Shown here: positions 34,123 through 45,467 of the stretch, in pieces
Numbering within the stretch: the stretch's first letter is position 1
Layout: each line of letters begins with the position of its first letter
Assembly (NCBI GenBank): GCA_037074615.1
Contig: CM073537.1
Coordinates: 20,231,989-20,295,988 of the forward strand
Origin: Leucaena leucocephala
Lineage: Eukaryota; Streptophyta; Magnoliopsida; Fabales; Fabaceae
DNA: 64,000 nt
Reading direction: 5' to 3'
Made by a program: the position numbers and the translations under genes
Notes under the pieces: generated by a model
What the model was told of the DNA's origin: nothing
Seen by the model: only the letters and a program-made list of their open reading frames with translations
Databases searched by the model: none

Positions 34123-35654
34123 ATGGACCGTGGGGTTCTCGATTCTGTGATCAATAGGCTTCTTGAAGTCAGAGGGACACCTGGGAAGCTGGTGAATCTC
34201 GCAGAAACAGAAATCAGGCAGCTCTGTTTTGTCTCCAGGGATATATTCTTGAGGCAGCCCAATCTGCTGGAACTTGAAGCTCCAATTAAGATCTGTGGTA
34301 ATCTATTCATCAACCTCATGTTTGTTTTCTCTATTGCTTCCTAGTTTATTGTTCAACTTAAGTGATTCTGGATGCGATTCTGCGTGGTTTCTGGTGAGTT
34401 ACTGAGTTGACTTTTAAATTTATGTTGTGGGTTTTGCTTGAATGAGTTTACTTGAGTTACTTTTCAATATGAGGTTCTCTGGTAATTTCATCATATCATA
34501 TTATTGACTAAACTTTTTGTATTACTTGTCCTTAAAGATAGTGTTTTTGGATCCTTTTAAGTACAGAGCCAAGATCTTGAATCATTTGACTGTTACCAGG
34601 AGACATTCATGGTCAATATCCTGACCTGCTGAGACTTCTTGATCATGGTGGATTACCCCCTCGCTCCAATTACTTGTTCTTAGGGGATTACGTGGATCGC
34701 GGCAAGCAAAGTCTGGAGGCAATTTGTCTTCTTCTTGCCTACAAAATAAAGTACCCTGATAACTTTTTCCTTCTGAGGGGCAATCACGAATGTGCTTCTA
34801 TCAACCGTATCTATGGATTCTATGATGAATGTAAGCAAAGATACAACGTCAGGCTCTGGAAAATATTCACAGATTGTTTCAACTGCTTGCCCGTGGCGGC
34901 TCTTATCGACGAAAAAATTCTATGCATGCACGGTGGACTCTCCCCTGAGTTGTACAACTTAAAGCAGATTAGGACTTTACCTCGTCCTTGTGAAGTACCT
35001 GAATCTGGTCTGCTATGTGATCTCCTCTGGTCTGATCCTTCTAAAGATATCTACGGTTGGGGAGCGAACGAACGCGGCGTTTCGTATACTTTTGGTGCTG
35101 ATAGGGTGACAGAGTTTCTTCGAAAAAATGATCTGGACTTAATCTGTAGAGCTCACCAGGTTTTTATGTTCTTTCTGTCTTGAATATGCAATTCTGATTG
35201 GGATTTTTGATTGTATTGGTCTGTGACTATGTTATAGTGATGCAGGTTGTGGAAGATGGATATGAGTTCTTCGCTAATAGACAGCTTGTAACTGTGTTCT
35301 CAGCACCAAATTACTGTGGAGAGTTTGACAATGCTGGTGCCATGATGACTGTTGATGATACACTTATGTGCTCTTTCCAAATTTTAAGGCCTATGGAGAA
35401 AAAACCTAGGTTTGGCTTTGGAAGCACAACTACAGTCAAACCTAGTACTCCAACTAAAATCAAGGTTCTTTCATCATATCTTGAATACAGCACTTTTAAT
35501 TAATGTGTTTGTTGTCGATAGCAAGTTACCCTAGTGGCAACGCCATTTGCTACGCTTGGATGAGGTCTCGGGTGACATGTCTGTTTGTTTGAAAAGCGCA
35601 AGACAAAATTTGTTAAAAGTCATTTTTGTATTGCAGGCATTTCTTGGTGTGTAG
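34123..35654 (+). CDS. TOPP: Serine/threonine protein phosphatase PP1 catalytic subunit (TOPP family)
   Basis: Four coding exons give 323 aa: 34123-34297, 34600-35159, 35246-35464 and 35637-35654. All introns are GT...CAG (302, 86 and 172 nt) and the phases fit. The last exon codes only AFLGV, which completes the typical plant TOPP ending KIKAFLGV. Metallophosphatase motifs are intact: GDIHGQ at residues 59-64 (its codon 59 split by intron 1), GDYVDRG at 87-93, GNHE at 119-122, a MHGG motif later, and the RAHQV motif across intron 2. The enzyme removes phosphate from Ser/Thr using two metal ions and gains specificity from regulatory subunits, in cytosol and nucleus. The exact paralogue cannot be named. 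AATAAA signals lie at 35685-35690 and 36055-36060. Confidence 0.95.
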
Positions 35655-35684
35655 TATGAAGTAATGGAGATGTGTCAGATGAGT

Positions 35685-35690
35685 AATAAA
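35685..35690 (+). terminator. AATAAA polyadenylation signal candidate
   Basis: 31 bp after the phosphatase stop codon. A second AATAAA is at 36055-36060, and the 3'UTR may extend to it. Confidence 0.4.
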
Positions 35691-38600
35691 AGGAGCATGA
35701 GAAATGCAATACATGTTGGCTTTTCCGAGTGAGTGAACAACATGAGTGAATTGTGGGATAACTGATGAATGGCGCTTGCATACAACTCTTGATAGGAAGA
35801 TTCGGGTTCAAAAAAAATTTCCCTTTTTAATTTCTTCTTTTTTCGGCTGTTATCTTATTTTTCATATTAGAAGATCAGGCTTTGTATTATAATGGCAGAA
35901 ATGCCAAGATGGCTTTGAACGTCATTTGGAAGTCAGGGATATTGAGCACTGTAAATTCTGATGGTGAAGGTGCTATGTTTCTTGTCATCTGGTTTGGTAA
36001 GATCTGTCTGGTGTAGGACCCTGCAATTTCCAAATGAGCCACGGCACCTTTTTTAATAAAGATTTTAAAATAATATGCTTATATTTGCCTGTAAATATAT
36101 ATATAATAAAAGTAAAATAAAGTAGAAAGAAAAAAAAAGATCTTAGCTGAACGATTCAGGTTAACAGCAACACATATAGGTGCAAATATTTTACAGAGAT
36201 CCGAACAATCAAAGGATGATGTTTGCATATCAGCATCAGAAAGCTAATGGGTCTTGACAATTTCAAGCATGGCGTCATCTACGATTAGTTTTCCTAAGGA
36301 ATTCATGTTTTTATAATATTTTCTTGTTACAATTGTTCTTATTATTATTTGTTTTTAGAAAACCTTAGAAAGTCCAGAGGCAACAAAAACAGATAGTGGG
36401 AACCTACCTGGAGAAGATATTTAGAAAACAGATTGAATTGGTGGAAATGTCTCTCGTTCACGATTTATTTAATGGTGGGAGTGTATTCTCTGGGAAGAGG
36501 ATTCCCACTTGAATCATTTCTTCAGATTTTGACAAGATTATTTATTGTTCAGATCAAGTCATGATATAGTTCGCATATTCAATTTATTGGTTAAATCAAC
36601 TCATCCAATTTGATTCGTAAGATATAATTAAAGGAGTAAAAATGTCACATTTATAATCAAATAAATCAACATTCATTCTTTAAATCTATAATAAATCATG
36701 CCATTTCTATGTCATAAATAATATAACCATTATTTAAACTTGGTGGTATAATGCATGGAATTTATGTCTAGCCAAGATTTTAGGGAAAATAAAAAATGGC
36801 CCAAGTAAGGGAATTAATCACAAATAGCAAGTCTTTAATAAACCAACAATGATATTAATATTTTACTAAGCATACTAAAATAAATTAATAATTGCTCTTC
36901 GATGACCATGGTTTGGCTGACAGTTCTAGTAACAACGATGGTCAATGATCCGCACTAGCAATCGGACTATGATTAAAAAGAGGGTCTTTGATCAATTTGC
37001 ATGTTGTTTGAAATTACTCCAAAGGCCCTCGAGACCACAGAGTAGTAAACCAAATTTAGAGAACCTATCCATAAATAAATATCTGGTCTGAGACCTATTT
37101 ATTTCTTTAACTATATTTTATTTAAGAGGGTAGGGCCAGGGCCAAGGAGCATGTTTGGGCCAACTACATATGTAAATTATAAGAATTCCGTACTAACGGT
37201 TTCAAAGTATTAGTGGGGCTTTATCTTGGACCACAGGCCCTATACATAAATGGGCCAGAGACCAATTTAGAGGCCCAGTCGATGTGACCCTATGATCTTA
37301 AGCTAATATTATCAGTACAATCACTCATCGTGCATGGGTTCACCTAGGAGTATTATTTTATTGTGGTTCCAGTCACGATGTTTAGAGAGACATCATAGCT
37401 CTAGGGTACTTAGGTTTACGGCTGAGAGTAATTAACAGCTCGCCCTGCCCAATATTAGTATTGCCTAGGAGGAAGGGAGATTTCGCTCTGCCCTTAGATC
37501 GTGGGTGAGCCTAATCCCTTTCCAAAAATTTTTTAACAAAAAAAGAACAAAATATTATCAGTACAATCACCTTTATACCAAATGCGATGAAGCCACCAAG
37601 TGGTGGAATCTGAATGTAACAGCCAACAGGGAATTTAAAAAGAATAAATATTATTATCCCCGGAAGAAAAGCAAGCGTAGTAGTATAAAAGAGGAGTTGA
37701 TTAATTAAATTTATTTATTTTTGGAAATATGCCCTTGATGATTTCTAAAGCGACGAGGGAGAAAATGCCAAGCATATAGGAAATGAGCGAAACCGCGTCT
37801 GTGGATCATTTTTTCTTCTTTGATTTTTCAGTGAAAATGACGGAGGGTCAAGGTACCAAGGATAATATCATTGGCTGTTACAAAAAATCCATGTGTGTGT
37901 ATATATATATGACGTGTTTTGCTGAGGGAGAAGATAAAATACATGTTTAGATACTAGCTATAGAAAATGGTGTTATAAAGAATTAGTTCAACAAAAGCAA
38001 TCTTCTACGGTTTTACTTGCACTACAAAGCAACATTAGTTTTAAATTTCGAGTTTATAAGAAACTTGTTCGTTTCTTCTAGGTTCTGGCCTCTCGTATAA
38101 TTTGTAAGCTACATTGAGGCAATCCGCAATCGGGACTTGGTAAAAAATGGAAACTATGAAAGTACGAACTACTAACATTGGCATGCTAACCGACAACAGT
38201 GCCGTTGAGTATTTTCATTTAAAGTTCTTGCAATAGATTTTTTTTTTATATTTAACTTAATTATAAGAGAGAATCTTAATTAAATCTAGTTGAAATACTA
38301 AAATATAAATTTAGGCCTACACTCTTAAAAAATATTTTCTTTTAATGTTGTTAAAAGTAAACATTATTTCTATGTAGTTAAAAAGAAGAAAGTATCATAA
38401 AAATTGAAAAGTGCTATTTTTTTTTATAAGTATTAGAAAATACAAAAAGATTTTTGCGGGGCTATTATAAGGAGATGTTGTGTTAACTGCCAAGTAAGCC
38501 GATTTCTTTAAATATACATTTGCCTAATAAGCCGATTTGTTACATTTCTTTAAACATATTAATCATACTCATGCCCGGCTATCGGCAGTAAGTTTCCCCC

Positions 38601-39592
38601 CCATATAGGTAAATAGTTTTTGCATTTTTCTCCCCCCCCCCCCTTTTATTTTTATTTTTATTTTGACGGTAAACGTACGTAAAGCTTGATGAGGAGCTCT
38701 AGAGATCGAACCTCATAATATTATAAAGGTGACATATGTCTGTTGCAAGCGTCCCTTGATCACCTATGTGATCTAGAAGCCTTTGAAGTTGGCGACTGGC
38801 AAGCGGATGCTTGCAGACAATCGACCTTACCTCTCAATCTGTATTTTATTATGGATTGCTTAACTGTCGATAAAACGGCATCACATGTGACAAAAAATAT
38901 TATAAAGTCTTGTAATTAATGCTTTTTTTTTTTAATGACAGTAGTACATTAACTACGATCAGCGCGATAAGTTTAGCAGGCATGTTGACTGCTCAAATAA
39001 TATAAGTTTAATTATTGGGAGGTTAAAGTTTAATTAACTATGGGTCAATAATATGGAGGTTAAAGTTTTGAATTAGTTCAAAATATTCAAAGTCCCTGTC
39101 ATGAATGACGTGGAAGGTGAGCTGGATGCTGATGTGGTGGCAGATGGCAATTGTGGGGTCCATCGTAGCACACGTGAGACGCGAGCCACTTGGTAATTGG
39201 TATACATGAGAGTATGGAGATGTTAAATTTATAATATACATTCCTCCAGAGCTTTAAAAGACATTCTATTTGTGAGTTAACAACTGTCATATGCCAACCA
39301 TTTTTATTTGCGCGATAAACCTAGTTATTTCCATTAGTTAGTCAACTCCATAAGTAAAGATATTCTTAAGAAATAATAATTAATTTTAACCATAATCATA
39401 ATCGTTGATATTGATGATTATATTATCCATCTCTTGTAAAAATAACAGAAGATGGTGTCACAAAAAAAAACGAAAGATGAATCAGGCAGTTAACTTATAG
39501 ATAGTCTATATATAATATAATATGAATTGAAATTTAGAGAGAGAGAGAGAATGTAAATTGGGGGAGAAGTACGTTGACCTGAATGTACGAGG
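35691..39592. other. Intergenic region
   Basis: No gene seen beyond the likely phosphatase 3'UTR. It contains a SINE B with a perfect 20-bp target duplication (37325-37550), a C-run near 38632-38643, and a possible B box-like repeat at 38640-38800. Confidence 0.55.
37325..37550 (+). mobile_element. SINE B (plus) with perfect 20-bp target duplication
   Basis: Identical aatattatcagtacaatcac flanks at 37305-37324 and 37551-37570. It starts tcatcgtgcatgggttcacc like the head of the 14136-14400 copy, but the middle of the tRNA-like head is deleted. The body and the gatcgtgggtgagcc end are intact, and the tail is A-rich. Confidence 0.9.
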
Positions 39593-39600
39593 GCATATAC
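39593..39600 (+). promoter_or_regulatory. P1BS-type element (GNATATNC) of PHT1 gene 1
   Basis: GCATATAC fits the consensus bound by PHR1-type phosphate-starvation regulators. It sits 38 bp before a TATATAC box, a good position for a core promoter. The motif is short and can occur by chance. Its context before a PHT1 gene raises the odds. Confidence 0.55.
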
Positions 39601-39637
39601 CCTTAGATACCGTAGACACAAGACTCCTCCTTCCCTT

Positions 39638-39644
39638 TATATAC
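39638..39644 (+). promoter_or_regulatory. TATA box candidate, PHT1 gene 1
   Basis: TATATAC followed about 30 bp later by a pyrimidine-rich leader (ctctctttctttccaccc). Confidence 0.5.
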
Positions 39645-39698
39645 TCCTTACCCTTCCTCTCTTTCTTTCCACCCCTCCTCCATTGTCTTCCACACCAG

Positions 39699-40709
39699 GT
39701 CATCTCTCTCTCTCTCCCCCCTTCTGCATCTTTTTATTTTGCTATATGTATGACGATTATAATGACAGGAACCTTAAAAGACAGAGTCCTTTTCTCATAA
39801 GTGGAAGTGGAACCCCCTTTCATGGATGGACCCTCTTCTTAAGCTTTTTGGAGCTCTACAGCGCCCTACTTTATGGGTTCTCGTACATCACCCTTCATGA
39901 CTTAGTGGGTTGCACTACTGATAACTTTTGAACCTCATTTCATGGTTTCGCCCCTCTATTCTCTCCGCATCTCGTCTCTTTAGTCTCTCAATGCCTTTCT
40001 CATCTTTTTAAGATTTCCAAATTCTGCATTAATTTTGATCCTAGCTACTAGCACTATTAGCCATTTGAATTAGTTGACTATCTGTTTTGGTTATTGAATC
40101 GATTCCAACAGTTTTCACTTTCTTTTCTCTTCATTTTTCAGTCCCCTTCAATTGTTACTTCTTTGGCTGGCTAGTAAATCTTGCCATTCAAGTTTTCTCC
40201 CCCTACGGGCTAAAGTTTGTGTCCTTTTCTCTCTCCGTCTTTCGTTTTCGTTTTGGTTTGTTTTCTTTGGGTTGATGTGGGACCAATATAGAAAAGGAAA
40301 AAAAATCCAATTTTTAAAAGCTACTATTTGCTAGTCAGTCCAATTTCTTATCATGAAATTATTATAGCCACTTGATTCAATTTGTTGGGTCTTCTGGGTG
40401 ATTGCAACGAAATTACTTGCAAGTAATTGAAGCCCTAGTCTTTGTTAATGAAGACATTTAATCTAAATTAAAAAAAATTAACAAAAAATAAAATACTTTC
40501 AAGCCAGGCATAGTTTAATGCATTCATTGCATCATATCCTTAGATAAGGGTCGATCGACCTTTGTTAAATTTCTTCAAAACCTCCGTAATTTTTTTTGTC
40601 ACGTAGCTAACAAAATGACTCATCCATGAGGTAGGTAACGTGTTTGTGAAAAATACTAGGTTATTATCTAGGACATAGTCTGTAACTCTTATTACTGGTT
40701 TTTCCACAG
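39699..40709 (+). other. Candidate 5'UTR intron, PHT1 gene 1
   Basis: Possible donor CCAG/GTCATC after the pyrimidine-rich leader and a strong acceptor TTTTTCCACAG 26 bp before the ATG. The acceptor is convincing. The donor is a guess. Some plant PHT1 genes are known to have 5'UTR introns. Confidence 0.4.
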
Positions 40710-40735
40710 GAGAGACTTTTTGAGTTTTCTTAGAG

Positions 40736-42355
40736 ATGGCAAGGGAGCAATTGGGAGTACTTGCGGCACTTGATTTAGCCAAGACCCAATGGTACCACTT
40801 CACGGCGATTGTCATCGCCGGAATGGGTTTCTTCACGGACGCATATGATCTTTTCTGCATCTCCCTTATCACCAAGTTGCTGGGACGATTATACTACACA
40901 GACCTTAACAAACCAAAGCCAGGGGTTCTTCCTCCTAGCGTCTCAGCTTCTGTGACCGGTGTGGCACTCTGTGGCACTCTGGCCGGCCAGCTCTTCTTTG
41001 GTTGGCTCGGCGACAAATTGGGCAGAAAGAAGGTCTACGGTATCACTCTCATTCTCATGGTCGTCTGCTCCATTGCCTCAGGCCTCTCTTTTGGCTCTAG
41101 CCCTAAGGCTGTTATGGCCACTCTTTGTTTCTTCCGATTCTGGCTCGGTTTCGGAATCGGAGGCGACTATCCTCTTTCAGCCACGATCATGTCTGAGTAT
41201 GCCAACAAGAAGACTCGTGGCGCTTTTATAGCTGCGGTCTTTGCTATGCAAGGTTTTGGTATCTTGGCTGGTGGGATTGTTTCTTTGATTGTCTCAGCCG
41301 GTTTTGACCACAAGTACAAGCTTCCTACCTACGAGGAAAGCCGAAAAGGATCAATAGTTCCTGAATTGGACTACGTTTGGCGTATTGTTTTAATGTTTGG
41401 TGCAATTCCTGCTGTTCTTACCTACTACTGGCGAATGAAAATGCCTGAGACAGCTCGTTACACTGCTCTTGTTGCCAAGAATGTGAAACAGGCAGCATCA
41501 GATATGTCAAAAGTTTTACAGGTCGAACTTGAGGTTGAAGAGGAGAAGGTGGTTAAGCATGATGAGAATGAATCCAATAAATTCGGCTTGTTCAGCAAGG
41601 AATTTGCCAAGCGCCATGGGCTGCATTTGTTGGGAACCACAAGTACATGGTTCTTACTGGATATTGCCTTCTATAGTCAGAATCTTTTCCAGAAGGACAT
41701 TTTCTCTGCAATTGGATGGATCCCTCCTGCAAAAGAAATGAATGCGATCCATGAAGTTTACAAGATTTCAAGAGCTCAAACACTTATAGCTTTGTGCAGT
41801 ACTGTTCCAGGGTACTGGTTCACAGTGGCATTCATCGATCACATGGGCCGGTTCGCCATCCAACTAATGGGATTCTTCTTCATGACAGTCTTCATGTTGG
41901 CCCTTGGCATACCATACCATCACTGGACTTTGAAGTCGAACCGAATCGGGTTCGTTGTGATGTACTCTTTGACATTCTTCTTCGCCAACTTTGGTCCAAA
42001 CGCCACCACATTTGTCGTGCCGGCAGAGATTTTCCCGGCAAGGCTAAGGTCAACGTGCCATGGAATCTCAGCTGCTGCAGGAAAAGCAGGAGCAATTGTG
42101 GGTGCTTTTGGGTTCTTATATGCTTCACAGAGCACAGACCCTTCAAAGACTGAAGAAGGGTACCCTACAGGAATTGGGATTCGATGCTCTTTGATAACGC
42201 TTGCTGTGATCAACTTCGTTGGGATGTTGTTCACCTTCTTGGTGCCAGAATCGAAAGGTAAATCACTGGAGGAGTTGAGTGGAGAGAACGATGGTGATGA
42301 AGAAGGTGTGGAGGGAACTTGGCCAGCAGCGACTGGTAGGACAGTTCCGGTTTAA
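40736..42355 (+). CDS. PHT1: High-affinity inorganic phosphate transporter, PHT1 family (gene 1)
   Basis: The product is 539 aa from a single coding exon. It is an H+/phosphate symporter of the major facilitator superfamily in the plasma membrane, typically for root uptake or internal transfer of phosphate. The start MAREQLGVLAALDLAKTQWYHF is the standard PHT1 N-terminus. GMGFFTDAYDLF lies in helix 1, GWLGDKLGRKK in the first MFS loop, and the PHT1 signature GGDYPLSATIMSE is at residues 142-154. A long charged central loop (about 230-295) precedes TSTWFLLDIAFYSQNLFQKD. The hydrophilic tail begins after VPESKGKSLEE and is acidic, ending TVPV. Length fits the family (520-545). It is very similar to the second copy 7.4 kb downstream on the same strand, so tandem duplication is likely. 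A P1BS-like motif lies upstream. Which PHT1 number it is cannot be told. Confidence 0.97.
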   Translation: MAREQLGVLAALDLAKTQWYHFTAIVIAGMGFFTDAYDLFCISLITKLLGRLYYTDLNKPKPGVLPPSVSASVTGVALCGTLAGQLFFGWLGDKLGRKKVYGITLILMVVCSIASGLSFGSSPKAVMATLCFFRFWLGFGIGGDYPLSATIMSEYANKKTRGAFIAAVFAMQGFGILAGGIVSLIVSAGFDHKYKLPTYEESRKGSIVPELDYVWRIVLMFGAIPAVLTYYWRMKMPETARYTALVAKNVKQAASDMSKVLQVELEVEEEKVVKHDENESNKFGLFSKEFAKRHGLHLLGTTSTWFLLDIAFYSQNLFQKDIFSAIGWIPPAKEMNAIHEVYKISRAQTLIALCSTVPGYWFTVAFIDHMGRFAIQLMGFFFMTVFMLALGIPYHHWTLKSNRIGFVVMYSLTFFFANFGPNATTFVVPAEIFPARLRSTCHGISAAAGKAGAIVGAFGFLYASQSTDPSKTEEGYPTGIGIRCSLITLAVINFVGMLFTFLVPESKGKSLEELSGENDGDEEGVEGTWPAATGRTVPV

Positions 42356-43803
42356 TTAATGTATGTTTACCACAGTCGAGAGTTTCATGAAGTTATATCG
42401 TGGTATGTGAAAACTTTTAGTGCTTGATTGTATTGGCTAGTTAATGTGTGATCGATATAATAATGTTACATGTACGTAGATATATTTCATAGTATTTACT
42501 TTGAGATGCTTCAACTCTGAGGGCAATAATTAGTACGGTTTGTACCTATGTATATGTCCAAGTTTGTTTCTTGTTTCTCCTTCATATTTGATCTGTACGT
42601 GTAAATTGGGTAATGGGTGTTACTGCATCATATTCAAGAAAAGTTTTTTCTAATATTGTAGTTGCGATATGATTTTCGTTTCTGAGGGAAAAAATGTCAT
42701 GAAAAGTAACCGAGGGAATGTCATGCAATTGGCAGCGATGGACACAATCACATGCAGATACAGCTTCCAATCTAAGGGATAGCGTTTTTCCCTTAATTAA
42801 GCCAAGAATATATATATTCCCGCTGCCCGAAACAAGTCAACGACTATAAAAATATATGAATTGATAAACCAGATTGATAAGTAACCTCGAGCTATATTTG
42901 AGTTTCCCTAATTCAGCAAATTCCGCCGCCATGAATGCACGGTGTTTTCCTCAACAGCTTCGAGAGAATTGGGCGATTTTTACCTGATTGAATCATTTTC
43001 ATTGGTGGAGAGGCATACGGATTTTGTTTCATATTTCTTACTAATTGTTTATAGAAATGTCATTATTTATATTTCATATTTCTCATCGATTATTTTTTTG
43101 TGAGCACCCAGGGATGCCGTTCATTTCACAATGTAGAGCACATGGCCCAATAAACAGGGCCTAATACGGACGACATAGACCATTAGGAAAACAAATGAAG
43201 TTAAGGTATATAACTTCGTTAGACTTAGAATGGCGGGAAAAAGGACAATTACAAAAAAAAAAGTAAAAATCAAGGGGTCCTTCGTGGAAGAGATAATTCG
43301 GAAATTATGTAAAAAAATAAAAATGTAGGAGTATATATATAGTTCCAATAAATCCAGCATAATGTACTCTTTAATTTTGTCGACTTATCGCATGATGAAG
43401 CATATGATAGAATTACAAGGAGGCTTTTCTGTTGCGTCCACTTGTATCTAAGTCATTAATTGCAAAATTTTAAAATTAAACTTATGCTCATCTTTCACAT
43501 AAATTAAATACTAATATTTTGTGATAATACTAACTAATTTGTGCAACACATATTTTAAGCGAGGGAAGTTATGGCTTATCGCAAAAGGAGGTAGAGGTCA
43601 CTTAGTTATTAGGTATACCCCAACGGTAGGTTTGTGACTTTAGTCAAGTATGACTAATTATCTTGAGAAGGGCAGCACCAAAATTGGGTTTGAAACAGAC
43701 ACAACAAGCATATAAGATTGAAACTGAAGTAAGGGTTTGAAACTGTATATAAGATAAACTAACTTTTATATTAAAGAACAAGGAGAGAGGAAGTATAATG
43801 CAA

Positions 43804-43893
43804 CAACAACAACAACAATAACAACAAAGCCTTATCCCATTAAATGGGGTCGGCTACATGGATCATACGATGCCATTGTGCTCTATCAAAGAC
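43804..43893 (-). mobile_element. 3' tip of an RTE-type LINE with perfect 18-bp target duplication
   Basis: Starts in a (CAA)n tract (TTG tail on the minus strand) followed by gccttatcccattaaatggg and gtcggctacatggatc, a sequence I recognise as the conserved 3' end of plant RTE-like LINEs. Identical flanks agaggaagtataatgcaa lie at 43786-43803 and 43894-43911. Only about 90 bp was inserted, an extreme 5' truncation. Confidence 0.75.
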
Positions 43894-45330
43894 AGAGGAA
43901 GTATAATGCAAAAAAAAAAAAAACTTATCGATTAAGTGTAATATGAACTTGCATGGTAATAATGTATGAACGAGTTAGTTCCTGAGTTGTCGGTCGACAT
44001 GAGGCATACGAGGGTAAGATGGTAGAATTTTGCTTGGTGGTGGGAGTATTGGAAAAAGATAAAATGGTTTAGTGGCGTCAGGATCAAATATAATGGGTAA
44101 TTGGTTTCACATATATAGGTGTCCTCAGATTCATTTGCTGAGAAGTTTAACGCCCACAAGTAAATGGACTAAAGTTGAAAAGCAACATTAATGAACGTAG
44201 ATGATGAGCTGATAGCAACTGTTACGTACGTGAGATGTTAACCCAGCTTTGATACCAAACAAACCCATCACGAATCTTTTGCTTTCTAACTTTTCTCAAA
44301 GTGGGAGGAAAACTTGCAATTCTCCAATCAGCTGGATCCAAAGTCTTTCTCCCTTTCACACACATACACACACACTTTTCAAAAAGAAAAAAAATTACAA
44401 AAGCTTTATATTTGGAATTAGCTAGAATTTCACTCGTGTGGTAAAATTTAGATTTGTTCTCCTGAATTTGTTGTGAATTTTGATTAAACATTGGCTTACC
44501 GATGATGTTGCTCGAATGCTTACAAGTTAGGCGCGAAAGTTTCGTTCCTAATGACTCTGCACGCCAATGGCCAAGATGCTGCCATTGTACGTTGACATCT
44601 TTTAAGACCACCCAACCTCCCATTCCCTTTTCAAAGGAAATGTTTTTTTCAAATTTATATTTTTTTAAAAATCTAAAGTAACATTAATTTGTATTGTTCA
44701 TTCATGCATATATGTGTAATTACTGATTTTAATTATGGAGTATACGAGAGAGAGAGAGAATGAGAGATGATTATGGAGAAAATAGATAAAACAATCTATG
44801 GACATATTAGAAAATTCAAAGAAATTCGGACATGTTAAGTATGCTTATTAATCTCCTCTACTTGATATCAAAGCCAGAGAGAAGGAATGTATAGGTAAAA
44901 TATTACTAACAACTCAAGCGTTGAAAGTATTAATTAAAATTAATTAAAAATAATAAATATATCAAAAATATAATTTATTTTTTAAATATATTTTTATTTA
45001 TGAGGATGATGGGTAAGAGAGAATTGATAAAAATATATATGAGAGAAAATGACTAAAAAAAAGATATATAATTAATTGGAGAATAAATATATTAAAATTT
45101 TTAGACAAATCTAACTTGTTGTTTATATATATGACTACTCTTATAAGGAAAATGTTATCTATAAAAAGGAGGAGAGAGAGTATATCTTAATTAATTAATG
45201 GTATCTAAAAATTGTAGATAAAATTATTTATAAAATTTTTCTAAAAATTTCCCTATTATATAATTTTATAATTTATGAAGGATCGGAACCGGGAAAAGTT
45301 TTTGTGGCTTGTGTCACAGGCCTTAACAAG

Positions 45331-45467
45331 AGGGTACAGGATAGGATGCCCGCATTTTAACGCAGTTGAATTCAAAGCATGGAGTATTATTTCATTTCGA
45401 ATTCCATGAAGTAATAAATGAGGTTACGGGATAGGCTGCCCGCATTCCAAGGCAGTTGAATTCAAAG
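45331..45467. repeat. Imperfect direct duplication, 90-bp period
   Basis: 45331-45377 and 45421-45467 share ggataggMtgcccgcatt and gcagttgaattcaaag with a few changes. Confidence 0.75.

Noticed and set aside
44222..44623. 133-aa minus-strand ORF
   Set aside because: No domain, an internal low-complexity CVCMCV stretch from an AC repeat, and no promoter or splice context. It could be a gene relic, but I cannot support it.
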